A stretch of 64,000 bases of DNA, from contig JANNOI010000028.1 in the NCBI GenBank assembly GCA_031398975.1, forward strand, positions 1-64,000, written 5' to 3'. Every line of letters begins with the position of its first letter. The stretch's first letter is position 1. Both the position numbers and the translations under genes were made by a program. Below, one piece after another: positions 32,983-41,363 of this stretch. The notes under the pieces were generated by a model. That model saw only the letters and a list, made by a program, of their open reading frames with translations, did no database searches and was not told the DNA's origin. This DNA is from JAKFWI01 sp031398975. Lineage in GTDB: Bacteria; Pseudomonadota; Alphaproteobacteria; Caulobacterales; Aquidulcibacteraceae.

Positions 32983-34634
32983 GACGCATAAAGCGCCTCC
33001 TCGAACGGGGCCGCGCCCACGCGCTCGAACGCGGCGATGAAGCGCTCGTTTTCATCCGTACGCAGCGCGAGATAGGCGTCCACGACCCGTTTGATCGCGC
33101 CCGGTATGGCGCTGGCGGGAAGGCCCTTGCCGGAAATGCTGGCGAGCCGGGCGTTCTCGTCCGCGCGCCCGCCCAGCAGGATCTGGTAGAATTCCTCGCC
33201 CTGCTTATCGACGCCCAGGATCCCGATATGGCCCACATGGTGGTGGCCGCAGGCGTTGATGCAGCCCGAGATCTTGATCTTCAATTCGCCGATATGGGCC
33301 TGGGCGTCGAGATCGGCGAACGTCTCTGCGATCGCCTGCGCGACGGGGATGGAACGGGTGTTGGCGAGGTCGCAATAATCGAGGCCCGGGCAGGCGATGA
33401 TGTCAGACACAAGCCCCGCGTTCGGGGTCGCGAGCCGGTGCGCGTCAAGCCGCGCCCAGACTTCGCGCAGCGCCTCTCGCTCCACGTGCGGCAGCACCAG
33501 GTTCTGCTCGTGGGTGACGCGCGCCTCGTCGAACGAGAATTCCCGCGCCAAGGCCGCCACCGCCTCCATCTGGTCCGCGCTCGCATCGCCGGGGGTTTCC
33601 CCGATGGCCTTCAGGCTCACCGTCACGCTTGCATAGCCGGTCGCGCGGTGGCGATGGACATTGGCGCGCGCCCAGCGGGCGAAGGCCGCATCCTCCGCCA
33701 GCGCCTTCTCAAACACCGCGCTTTGCTCGGGGGCTGACTTGAACGGCGGGGGCGCGAAATAGGCGCGGATGCGCGCGATCTCGGCCTCCGGCAGCGTCAG
33801 CGCGCCGTCGCGGATCGCCTCCCATTCCGCCTCCACCTGACGGGCGTATTCCGCCGGACCCAGACTTTGAACGAGGATCTTGATGCGGGCCTTGTAGATG
33901 TTGTCGCGCCGGCCGTAGCGATTGTAGACGCGCAGGCACGCTTCCAGATAGCTGAGCAGATGCTCGCCCGGCAGCCCCGTCTTGATCAGGGAGCCGATAA
34001 AGGGCGTGCGCCCCATCCCGCCCCCGACAAAGACGTCAAACACCGCCCTGCCCGCGCCGTCGTGCTTCAGGTGCAGGCCGATATCGTGCAGGCGCACGGC
34101 CGCCCGGTCCGTCGCGCCGGCGGTGACGGCGATCTTGAACTTGCGCGGCAGGAAGGAGAATTCGGGGTGCAGCGTGCTCCATTGGCGGATGATCTCGCAC
34201 CAGGGACGGGGGTCTTCGACCTCGTCCTCAGCCGCGCCGGCGAAATGGTCCGAGGTGATGTTGCGGATGCAATTGCCGGAAGTCTGAATGGCGTGCATCT
34301 CGACGCTGGCGAGTTCGTCCAGGATGTCGGGCACGTCCTGCAGCTTGGGCCAGTTGAACTGGATGTTCTGGCGCGTCGTGAAGTGGCCGTAACCCTTGTC
34401 ATAGACGCGCGCGATGTGGGCGAGCTTTTCGAGTTGGCCCGAACTCAGCACCCCGTAGGGGATCGACACGCGCAGCATGTAGGCGTGCAGCTGCAGATAA
34501 AGCCCGTTCATCAGCCGCAGCGGCTTGAACTGGTCCTCGCTCAACTCCCCGCGGACGCGCCGGCCCACCTGCTCGCGGAACTGCGCCGCACGCTCGGCCA
34601 CCAGACTTTGGTCATACGCGTCGTAGCGATACAT
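32979..34634 (-). CDS. cysI: Sulfite reductase hemoprotein (nitrite/sulfite reductase family)
   Basis: A 551-aa siroheme/[4Fe-4S] enzyme that reduces sulfite to sulfide with six electrons. Two ferredoxin-like repeats are present; the cluster and siroheme ligands are in IACPGLDYCDLA (CX5C) and SGCINACGHHH (CX3C). The HFTTRQNIQFNW stretch and the Arg/Lys residues around the siroheme site match the family. No flavoprotein partner CysJ is adjacent, so electrons may come from ferredoxin or from a reductase elsewhere. It overlaps the GST start by one base upstream and DUF934 by four downstream. Confidence 0.93.
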   Translation of the reverse strand: MYRYDAYDQSLVAERAAQFREQVGRRVRGELSEDQFKPLRLMNGLYLQLHAYMLRVSIPYGVLSSGQLEKLAHIARVYDKGYGHFTTRQNIQFNWPKLQDVPDILDELASVEMHAIQTSGNCIRNITSDHFAGAAEDEVEDPRPWCEIIRQWSTLHPEFSFLPRKFKIAVTAGATDRAAVRLHDIGLHLKHDGAGRAVFDVFVGGGMGRTPFIGSLIKTGLPGEHLLSYLEACLRVYNRYGRRDNIYKARIKILVQSLGPAEYARQVEAEWEAIRDGALTLPEAEIARIRAYFAPPPFKSAPEQSAVFEKALAEDAAFARWARANVHRHRATGYASVTVSLKAIGETPGDASADQMEAVAALAREFSFDEARVTHEQNLVLPHVEREALREVWARLDAHRLATPNAGLVSDIIACPGLDYCDLANTRSIPVAQAIAETFADLDAQAHIGELKIKISGCINACGHHHVGHIGILGVDKQGEEFYQILLGGRADENARLASISGKGLPASAIPGAIKRVVDAYLALRTDENERFIAAFERVGAAPFEEALYAS

Positions 34635-35245
34635 CAGACCGACTCCGGAACCGGGCTGAGGCCCAGTTCGCGCTCCACCCGGTGCACCCAGGCGCGCACG
34701 GCGGGAAACTCGCCCAAGTCGAACCCGCCCTCATGCGCCACGCGCGTATAGGCCACGAGCGCGATATCGGCCAACGTGAACATATCGCCCAGCAGGAATT
34801 CCGAACCAAGCAGCGCCAATTCCATGCGGCCCAGCGCCCGCCTGCCCTTCGGGACGAGTTCGGGGTCGATCTCGTCTTCGCTAAGGCCGCGATACGCGAG
34901 CAGCGCCCGGCGCACCGCGATGGCGGGCTCATGGGTGTATTGCTCCCAGAACAACCATTCGTACATTTTCGCGCGCAGGTAATCGTCTTCCGGGATGAGG
35001 AGCGAACCGGCGATCTCGGCGAGGTGGAGCAGGATGGCGTTGGATTGGGCAAGGATCCGCCCGTCCGGGAACACCGCCACCGGGACCTGGCCCGCCGGGT
35101 TGATCGCGAGGAACGCGTCGGTGCGCGTCTCGCCGGCGAACACGTCCGTCTCGCGCCAGGTGACGGCGCGTCCCAGCCGCTCGGCCACCCATTTGCATTT
35201 CAGACAATTGCCGCTGCGGCTGTCGCCATAGAGGATGATCGGCAT
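34634..35245 (-). CDS. Glutathione S-transferase embedded in the sulfate-assimilation operon
   Basis: A 203-aa GST with a thioredoxin-like N-terminal domain (IILYGDSRSGNCLKCKWVAERLG, INPAGQVPVAVFPDG, LAQSNAILLHLAE) and an all-helical C-terminal domain ending in LADIALVAYTRVAHEGGFDLGEFPAVRAW. It contains Cys15 and Cys18 in the NCLKC segment. ATG 35245 forms TGATG with the DUF2849 stop, and its own stop overlaps the cysI start. The position suggests a role in sulfur or thiol chemistry of this pathway rather than general detoxification. This is inference. Confidence 0.88.
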   Translation of the reverse strand: MPIILYGDSRSGNCLKCKWVAERLGRAVTWRETDVFAGETRTDAFLAINPAGQVPVAVFPDGRILAQSNAILLHLAEIAGSLLIPEDDYLRAKMYEWLFWEQYTHEPAIAVRRALLAYRGLSEDEIDPELVPKGRRALGRMELALLGSEFLLGDMFTLADIALVAYTRVAHEGGFDLGEFPAVRAWVHRVERELGLSPVPESV

Positions 35246-35550
35246 CACGCGTCCCCCGCCTGGCGGCCCAGATCGAGCCGCACGGTAGGCCCGCGCATGC
35301 GGATCTCTTCGCGCAGGCGGTGGCGCGCCACCGGGGTCCCGTTCTCCGCGTCGATCAGATAAACCCCCACCACCGTCGTCTCCTCCGTCAGCGCGCGTGC
35401 GAGCGCCTCTTCAGCCGCCTGCCCGGCATAGAGCGCGGCCTCGCTCAGATCGTCCGTCCACGCCCCATCCTCGGTGCGGTAGAGGGGGGCGCCGTCGGCG
35501 AGGCGCTGGGCGGTGATGAAGACGGTGCGCCCGGCGGCGATACTGGCCAT
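35245..35550 (-). CDS. DUF2849 family protein
   Basis: A 101-aa protein beginning MASIAAGRTVFITAQRLADGAPLYR and containing DLSEAALYAGQAAEEALARALTEETTVVGVYLIDAENG. This matches DUF2849, a small family typically encoded next to sulfite reductase genes in alphaproteobacteria; its function is unknown. The start ATG 35550 overlaps the cysG stop, and the stop overlaps the GST start, both as TGATG. Confidence 0.85.
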   Translation of the reverse strand: MASIAAGRTVFITAQRLADGAPLYRTEDGAWTDDLSEAALYAGQAAEEALARALTEETTVVGVYLIDAENGTPVARHRLREEIRMRGPTVRLDLGRQAGDA

Positions 35551-36959
35551 CACGCCGCCGCCTGCTGCTGCTGTTGCGCGGCGCGCCAATAGGCCTCCGC
35601 GGCGGGCGCATCCGCGAGCGCGGCGATCTCGCCCACGATGATCAGCGCGGGGCCTTTCGGGTTGAACGCCGCCATGTCCTGCGCCAGCGCTTCCAGGCGC
35701 GTCCCCATCAGGCGCTGCTGGGGCCTCGCCCCGTTCTCGACCAGCAAGGCGGGGGTGGACGGGGCGCGCCCGCCCGCCAGGAGCTTGCCCGCCACGTCCC
35801 GCGCCGAGGCCGCGCCCATATAGATCACCAGCGTATGATGCGCGCCCGCAAGCGCCGCCCAATCCACGTCCGGCGCGCCGCCGGTTTTGGCGTGGCCGGT
35901 GACGAACGTGACCGCCTGGGCGTGATCGCGATGGGTCAGCGGCGCGCCGGCCGCGGCCGCGCACGCGAGCGCCGCGGTGACGCCCGGCACCACTTGCGCC
36001 TCGACGCCCGCCGCGCGCAGCGCCGCCAATTCCTCCCCGCCCCGGCCGAAGATGAACGGATCGCCGCCCTTCAGCCGCACCACGCGCCGGCCTGCCTGGG
36101 CCGCCTGCACCAGCACCGCATTGATTTCTTCCTGCGGCAGCGCGTGCTTCGCCCGCGCCTTGCCGACATAAAGCCGCTCCGCGTCACGGCGGGCGAGATC
36201 GAGAATGCGCGGATCGATCAGGCGGTCATAGACAATCAGGTCCGCATCGCTCAGCACCCGCATGGCCTTCAGCGTCAAAAGCTCGGGATCGCCCGGCCCC
36301 GCGCCCACGATGTGCACCATGCCCGCAGGCGCGGCTCCCGCGAGGGAGGCCCCCGCCAACCGCTCGGCCACCGCGAAATCGCCCGCCCGCGCCCGCTCCC
36401 CGGCGGGGCCGCGCAGGATCGCCTCCCAGGCCGCGCGGCGGCGCGAAAGGTCCGGGAACGCGGCCCGCACCACAGCGCGCATCGCCTTGGCGAAGTCCGC
36501 GAGCGGGCGCACCGAGGGCGGGACGGCGACCTCGATCGCCGCGCGCAGGTCGCGCGCCAGCACGGGCGCAGTCCCCCCGCTGGCCACCGAAACCACGATC
36601 GCGCCGCGATCGATGATGGCGGGCACATGAAAATCCGACAGGTCCGGCCGATCGACCACATTCACCGGGACCCGCGCCGCGCGCGCCAGCGCCGCGCCCC
36701 GGGCCGCCAAGTCGGGGTCCTCGAACGCGACGAACACGAGCGCACACCCCTCCAGATCCCGCGCCTGAGGCCAAAGCGGGCGGGGGGCGGCCTCGCCGAT
36801 GGCTTTTTCCGCAAAGACGACGATCTCGGCGGGCGTGGCGGCCAGCAGCGCCAGCTTGCGCGCCGCGAGCACGCCTTCCCCGATCAGGGCGACGCGCCGG
36901 CCCGCAAGCGGCCACGAGGCGGGAAAGACTTCCAAGGGGTTCTGCTCCGCCCTGCACAT
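35550..36959 (-). CDS. cysG: Siroheme synthase (methyltransferase/dehydrogenase/ferrochelatase)
   Basis: A 469-aa trifunctional enzyme making the siroheme needed by CysI. The N-terminal third binds NAD and does precorrin-2 oxidation and iron insertion (RRVALIGEGVLAARKLALL, FHVPAIIDRGAIVVSVASGG). The C-terminal part is the uroporphyrinogen-III methyltransferase (VHIVGAGPGDPELLTLKA, VVRLKGGDPFIFGRGGEE, VTFVTGHAK). A poly-Gln tail (five in a row) precedes the end. The start is ATG 36959 rather than the frame extension to 36983. It is first in its operon and diverges from the GcvA-like gene; the promoter must lie in 36960-37109. Confidence 0.93.
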   Translation of the reverse strand: MCRAEQNPLEVFPASWPLAGRRVALIGEGVLAARKLALLAATPAEIVVFAEKAIGEAAPRPLWPQARDLEGCALVFVAFEDPDLAARGAALARAARVPVNVVDRPDLSDFHVPAIIDRGAIVVSVASGGTAPVLARDLRAAIEVAVPPSVRPLADFAKAMRAVVRAAFPDLSRRRAAWEAILRGPAGERARAGDFAVAERLAGASLAGAAPAGMVHIVGAGPGDPELLTLKAMRVLSDADLIVYDRLIDPRILDLARRDAERLYVGKARAKHALPQEEINAVLVQAAQAGRRVVRLKGGDPFIFGRGGEELAALRAAGVEAQVVPGVTAALACAAAAGAPLTHRDHAQAVTFVTGHAKTGGAPDVDWAALAGAHHTLVIYMGAASARDVAGKLLAGGRAPSTPALLVENGARPQQRLMGTRLEALAQDMAAFNPKGPALIIVGEIAALADAPAAEAYWRAAQQQQQAAA

Positions 36960-37109
36960 GGCCGCGCCCGCCCGCCGACGCAAGCGATACCTTCTCGCGC
37001 AATGGCGCAGGCCCTCTATCCACTGGCGCGCGCGCCGCCCGCGTGCGCCGGCTGGAAGAATTAGCTGGCCTTATCCATCTACAGGGGCCACCAGCCTGAT
37101 CCGATACTG

Positions 37110-38075
37110 ATGTCCACCGACCGCCTGCCCCCCCTGATCGCACTGCGCGTTTTCGAGGCCGCCGCCCGACGCCTGAGCTTCCGCAAGGCCGCCGAGGAGC
37201 TGTTCGTCACCCCCGGCGCGGTAAGCCAGCAGATCCGCCTGCTGGAGGACCATGTGGGCGTGGCGCTGTTCCACCGCGAGGGCCGCCGGGTGAGCCTGAC
37301 GGAGGCGGGCGCGGCCGCGCTGCCGGCCCTGCGGGCGGGCTTCGCCCAGCTGGGCGAGGCCGCCCGCCTGATGCGCCAACCGCTGCGGCGCTCGCGGGTG
37401 ACGGTGTCCGTGGCGCCCTCTTTCGCGGCCAAATGGCTCCTGCCGCGGCTCGATCAGTTTTCCCTCGCCCACCCCGATATCGACGTCTGGGTCTCGGCGG
37501 ACATGGCCCCGGTGGATTTCTCGGTGGCCGACGTCGATATCGCGATCCGTTACGGGCCCGGGCGCTATGAGGGGGTCGCGAGCGAGCGGTTGTTGGAGGA
37601 ATCGGTGCTGGTGGTGTGCTCGCCGGTGCTGATGGAGGCAGCCCCCATCCGCGCGCCGGGCGACCTCGCCCACCACGCGCTTCTCCACGATATCGGCGCC
37701 GAGGCCGATCCCTCCTGCCCGGACTGGTCGATGTGGCTGAAAGCGCATGGCGCAGGCGGCGTCGATGCGGCGCGGGGGCCGCGCTTCAACCAATCCAGCC
37801 TCGTTATCGAGGCGGCGGTGGCCGGGCGCGGAGTGGCGCTGGCCAAGCGGGCGATCGCGGAGGCCGATCTCAACGCCGGCCGGCTTGTGGCGCCGCTCGC
37901 AGGCTCGTCCGCGCCGACGGCGTTCGCCTATCACCTCGTTTGGCCCCGCACCCGCGACTTCACCCCCGCCCAGCACACCTTCGTGACCTGGCTCCGGGAG
38001 GAGGCGCGCCAATTCAGCAGCGGCGGCGCAGGCGCGCGCGACCCCTCCCCGGTGTTCGCCGCCCAAGGCATTTGA
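37110..38075 (+). CDS. LysR-family transcriptional regulator, GcvA-like
   Basis: A 321-aa regulator. The winged helix-turn-helix is at about 8-66 (LIALRVFEAAARRLSFRKAAEELFVTPGAVSQQIRLLE), followed by an effector-binding periplasmic-protein-like domain (VTVSVAPSFAAKWLLPRL through the C-terminus). The WLLPRL and VDIAIRYGPG segments place it in the GcvA subgroup. It is divergent from cysG and upstream of the TauD-type gene, either of which could be its target. A perfect inverted repeat follows its stop codon. Confidence 0.88.
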   Translation: MSTDRLPPLIALRVFEAAARRLSFRKAAEELFVTPGAVSQQIRLLEDHVGVALFHREGRRVSLTEAGAAALPALRAGFAQLGEAARLMRQPLRRSRVTVSVAPSFAAKWLLPRLDQFSLAHPDIDVWVSADMAPVDFSVADVDIAIRYGPGRYEGVASERLLEESVLVVCSPVLMEAAPIRAPGDLAHHALLHDIGAEADPSCPDWSMWLKAHGAGGVDAARGPRFNQSSLVIEAAVAGRGVALAKRAIAEADLNAGRLVAPLAGSSAPTAFAYHLVWPRTRDFTPAQHTFVTWLREEARQFSSGGAGARDPSPVFAAQGI

Positions 38076-38102
38076 GCACCCATTAGCGCCGCTAATGGGT
38101 GC
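38076..38102 (+). terminator. Perfect 12-bp inverted repeat: terminator and/or operator
   Basis: GCACCCATTAGC (38076-38087), loop GCC, GCTAATGGGTGC (38091-38102), then GTTTG. It begins at the base after the regulator's stop codon. It could stop transcription, although the T tract is short. It also contains TTAGCGCCGCTAA, a T-N11-A palindrome of the kind LysR proteins bind, upstream of the dioxygenase gene. Confidence 0.6.
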
Positions 38103-38196
38103 GTTTGCCGATATTGGTTTGAACGCCTACCATTTCTATAGTGATTTCACGGCCCGACCGCGGCCGCCCCGGCTACGGCTTTCCAATCGAGCCTCC

Positions 38197-39090
38197 ATGA
38201 CCGCCAGCGCCTCTCTCCTGCAGCGCGATCCCGCCCCGCAGACCCTGACCGCCCGCCCGATCGCCACCGCCCTCGGCGCCGAGGTGGAGGGCGTGGACCT
38301 GGCCCGCCCGCTGACCGCCCCCGAGATCAGCGCCATCCGCGCCCTGCTGCTGGAGCACAAGGTGCTGTTCTTCCGCGACCAGGACATCTCCCACGCCGAC
38401 CATATCCGCTTCGCCTCGGCGTTCGGCCCCCTCGAGGGCCATCCCGTGACCGACCACGTGCCCGGCCATCCCGAGATCCTGACGATCCGCAACGGCGAAT
38501 ACCAGCACCTGAACGCGTTCACGATCCCCTATATCCGGCCGGTCAACAAATGGCATGCCGACGTGACGTTCCGCCCGGCCCCCTCCATGGCGGGCGTGCT
38601 GCGCGCGCGCACCCTGCCGCCGGCGGGCGGGGACACCCTGTTCGCCGACATGGCCGCCGTCTTCGCCGACATCCCGATCTTCCTGCGCAACCGGCTGGAG
38701 AGCCTCACGGCCACCCACGACATCCTCAAAAGCTATGGCTGGAAGCTCGATGACGCCGAAAAGGCCGCGCTTTCCGCCAAGCACCCGCCGCAATCGCACC
38801 CGGTGGTGCGCGTCCATCCCGAGACCGGGGAGAAGGCGCTCTACGTCAATCACGGCTTCACCACCAAGATCGACGGCCTCGACCAGCACGAGAGCGACGA
38901 ACTCCTCGCCTCCCTGTTCGATCGCGTGAAGAGCCCGGAATACCAGGTGCGCTTCCAATGGAGCGCGAACGCGATCGTGTTCTGGGACAATCGCGCGACC
39001 CAGCATTATCCGGTGGCGGATTATTTCCCGGCCGAGCGTGTGGTCGAGCGGGTCACCATCGCGGGGGACGTGCCCGTGGGGCCGGCCTAA
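38197..39090 (+). CDS. TauD/TfdA-family Fe(II)/2-oxoglutarate dioxygenase
   Basis: A 297-aa non-heme iron enzyme. Iron ligands are His and Asp in NKWHADVTF and the distal His in TQHYPVADYF; the 2-oxoglutarate-binding Arg is in VVERVTI. TauD liberates sulfite from taurine, and relatives act on sulfonates, sulfate esters or herbicides. Closeness to the sulfate-assimilation operon and a GcvA-like regulator makes an organosulfur substrate likely, but this is inference. ATG 38197 is chosen; the frame is open further upstream to 38095, across the inverted repeat. Confidence 0.9.
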   Translation: MTASASLLQRDPAPQTLTARPIATALGAEVEGVDLARPLTAPEISAIRALLLEHKVLFFRDQDISHADHIRFASAFGPLEGHPVTDHVPGHPEILTIRNGEYQHLNAFTIPYIRPVNKWHADVTFRPAPSMAGVLRARTLPPAGGDTLFADMAAVFADIPIFLRNRLESLTATHDILKSYGWKLDDAEKAALSAKHPPQSHPVVRVHPETGEKALYVNHGFTTKIDGLDQHESDELLASLFDRVKSPEYQVRFQWSANAIVFWDNRATQHYPVADYFPAERVVERVTIAGDVPVGPA

Positions 39091-39215
39091 GCCGGTGCGC
39101 TGGCGCTGGCGTTGGAAGACGATACGAACGCTCTATCTCGTGCGCTATCTCTGCCTTCTGGTCAGCGGAGCGACGCCTTTGGCGTGAGGGGGCGGGGCGT
39201 TGGGGCTGGCGGCGC

Positions 39216-40376
39216 TCAGTGCGTCTGGGTGATCCAGCCCCCGCCCAGCACGCGCGAGGGCTCGCGCGCGTCATAGAGCACCGCCGCCTGGCCGGGGGCC
39301 ACCCCCTCCTCCGGCGCATCGAAGACGACGCCCCAGCCCGCGGCGGTGGTGAGCCGGCCCGGGACCGGGGGGCGGGTGGAGCGCACGCGCGCCAGCACGG
39401 GGCGCCCCTCGAAGGCCGCTTCCGCCGCGGCGCGCTCGCCCAGCCAATTGACGCCGCGCAGCATCGCCTTGCCCACCAGCAGCGCTTCGCGCGGGCCCAC
39501 GATCACCCGCCGCGCCGGGGCGTCGAGCTTGATCACGAACAACGGCTCTCCGGAGGAGACGCCGAGCCCCCGCCGCTGGCCCACCGTGTAGTGGACCACC
39601 CCCTGGTGGGCGCCCAGCACGCGCCCGTCCACATGCACGATCTCGCCTGGCTCCGCCGCACCCGGCCGAAGCTTCTCCACCACCGCCGTATAGCGCCCGC
39701 TCGGCACGAAGCAGATGTCCTGGCTGTCCGGCTTGGCGGCGATGTCCAGGCCGAACTCGGCGGCCAGCGCGCGCACCTGCGGCTTGTGCAAGCCGCCCAA
39801 GGGGAAGCGCAGGAAATCAAGTTGGGCGCGGGTGGTGGCGAACAGGAAATAGGATTGGTCCCGCTCGGGATCGCGCGCGCGGTGCAGCTCGGCGCCGTCC
39901 GGCCCCTCGGCGCGGCGCACATAATGGCCGGTGGCCATCGCATCGGCGCCCAGATCGCGCGCCAGCGCCATCAGATCTGTAAACTTCACGGTCTGGTTGC
40001 AGGTCACGCACGGGATCGGCGTCTCCCCGGCCAAATAAGCGGAGGCGAAATCCTGCATCACCGCCTCGCGGAAGCGGCTTTCGTAATCGAGCACGTAATG
40101 GGGGATGCCCAGCAGCGCCGCGGTCCGGCGGGCGTCGCGGATATCCTGGCCCGCGCAGCACGCGCCGGGCTTGTTCACCGCCGCGCCGTGATCATAGAGC
40201 TGCAGCGTAAGCCCCACGACGTCATAGCCTTCCCGCTTCAGCAGCGCCGCCGTGACCGCGCTGTCGACGCCGCCAGACATGGCCGCCACCACCCGGGTCC
40301 GCCCCGGCGGTTTGGGCAGGCCCAGGGAATTCAGTCCGTGGACGGAGGGGTGGGGATACGCCTGCGCTTCGATCAT
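39216..40376 (-). CDS. mnmA: tRNA-specific 2-thiouridylase
   Basis: A 386-aa enzyme that inserts sulfur at U34 of tRNA-Glu, -Gln and -Lys. PP-loop VVAAMSGGVDSAVTAALL; catalytic Cys in PCVTCNQTVKF; second Cys in DSQDICFVP; and ATGHYVRR. The length and C-terminal beta barrel match MnmA. ATG 40376 (MIEAQAYPHPSVHGLNSLG) is used, giving a short N-terminal extension before the PP-loop typical of alphaproteobacteria. It converges on the dioxygenase gene and is 47 bases downstream of flgL. Confidence 0.94.
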   Translation of the reverse strand: MIEAQAYPHPSVHGLNSLGLPKPPGRTRVVAAMSGGVDSAVTAALLKREGYDVVGLTLQLYDHGAAVNKPGACCAGQDIRDARRTAALLGIPHYVLDYESRFREAVMQDFASAYLAGETPIPCVTCNQTVKFTDLMALARDLGADAMATGHYVRRAEGPDGAELHRARDPERDQSYFLFATTRAQLDFLRFPLGGLHKPQVRALAAEFGLDIAAKPDSQDICFVPSGRYTAVVEKLRPGAAEPGEIVHVDGRVLGAHQGVVHYTVGQRRGLGVSSGEPLFVIKLDAPARRVIVGPREALLVGKAMLRGVNWLGERAAAEAAFEGRPVLARVRSTRPPVPGRLTTAAGWGVVFDAPEEGVAPGQAAVLYDAREPSRVLGGGWITQTH

Positions 40377-40423
40377 GGCCGGTCCTCGCGGGGTCAAGGC
40401 CCGCAACAACACGCCAGCGCATA

Positions 40424-41350
40424 TCAAAGATAGTCGAGCAGGGAAACCCGGGACACCTGGGAGAACACCTCAGCGGCGGCCCGATATTGCGTCTGCCGGG
40501 CCGATAATTGCATCGCGACCTCGCCAAGATCGGCGTCGGCCAGTTCGCCCAGGAGGTCGGTGAGCGCGTCCGATTGCTGCTGCAGGCGCGTCTGGGCCGC
40601 TGCGGTCTGAGTTTGCGCCATGCCGTTGCGCCCTTGGCCCAGCAGCAGCCGCTCGCGCGCATCCCCCAGATCGTCGGCGAGCGCGGTGAGATCGGTGCGT
40701 TGCTGGTCGGTCAAGTCCCCCGGCAAGGTCCCGCCGTTATTGTCCAGCAGGATCTGCAGGCTGCGCATCGCCTCGAACAAGCCGCGCGAGAGATCGGAGG
40801 CGCGCTCGGCCACCGCGAAGGCGCCCTCGCCCAGATCGATCGTCTTTTCGCGGGCCGCCTCGTCATAGATATCGTCCACACTGGTGACGGCCGCCAGGGC
40901 CGCCAGGCTTTCAACCTGGATCGGGCGGGCGTCCACGCGCTCGCCCGCGAACAGGGCCTCCTCCTCGAACCGGGTGTTGAGCGCGGTGCGCGCGCTGTCG
41001 AACGCGCGCTGCAGGAAGTCGCCGAGATGGGGGCCGCCATTGTCGCCCAGCGCCTTCAGCACGCCCAGGCGCAGATCCTCCGCCGCATCGGCGGCCTGGC
41101 CCAGGGCGACGTCGGTGGTTTCGAGGCGCCCGCGCAGCGCGCCGGCGGCGGCGATGCGGCTCTCGGTTTGCGCGATCAGCCCGCGCGCGCTGATCACCCG
41201 TCCCCCGGCCGCGCCATAGCCCTTCAGATCGTCGTGGGCGTAGCCCGAGCCCGTCTGACGCTGCAAATCGCCCAATTCGTTCTGCATGCGCTTCAGGTCG
41301 GCGCTGGCCTGGCTTGGCGCATAGGCGCTGGAGACGGCGCTGATGGTCAT
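40424..41350 (-). CDS. flgL: Flagellar hook-filament junction protein FlgL
   Basis: A 308-aa flagellin-like axial protein joining the hook-associated protein FlgK to the filament. Heptad-rich helices at both ends (SSAYAPSQASADLKRMQNELGDLQRQTGSG; ADADLGEVAMQLSARQTQYRAAAEVFSQV) are the conserved flagellin termini, and the middle holds FEEEALFAGERVDARPI. It lacks a signal peptide, since it is exported by the flagellar type III apparatus. It lies 13 bases downstream of flgK in the same transcript. Confidence 0.9.
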   Translation of the reverse strand: MTISAVSSAYAPSQASADLKRMQNELGDLQRQTGSGYAHDDLKGYGAAGGRVISARGLIAQTESRIAAAGALRGRLETTDVALGQAADAAEDLRLGVLKALGDNGGPHLGDFLQRAFDSARTALNTRFEEEALFAGERVDARPIQVESLAALAAVTSVDDIYDEAAREKTIDLGEGAFAVAERASDLSRGLFEAMRSLQILLDNNGGTLPGDLTDQQRTDLTALADDLGDARERLLLGQGRNGMAQTQTAAAQTRLQQQSDALTDLLGELADADLGEVAMQLSARQTQYRAAAEVFSQVSRVSLLDYL

Positions 41351-41363
41351 GGGGGTCTCTCGA

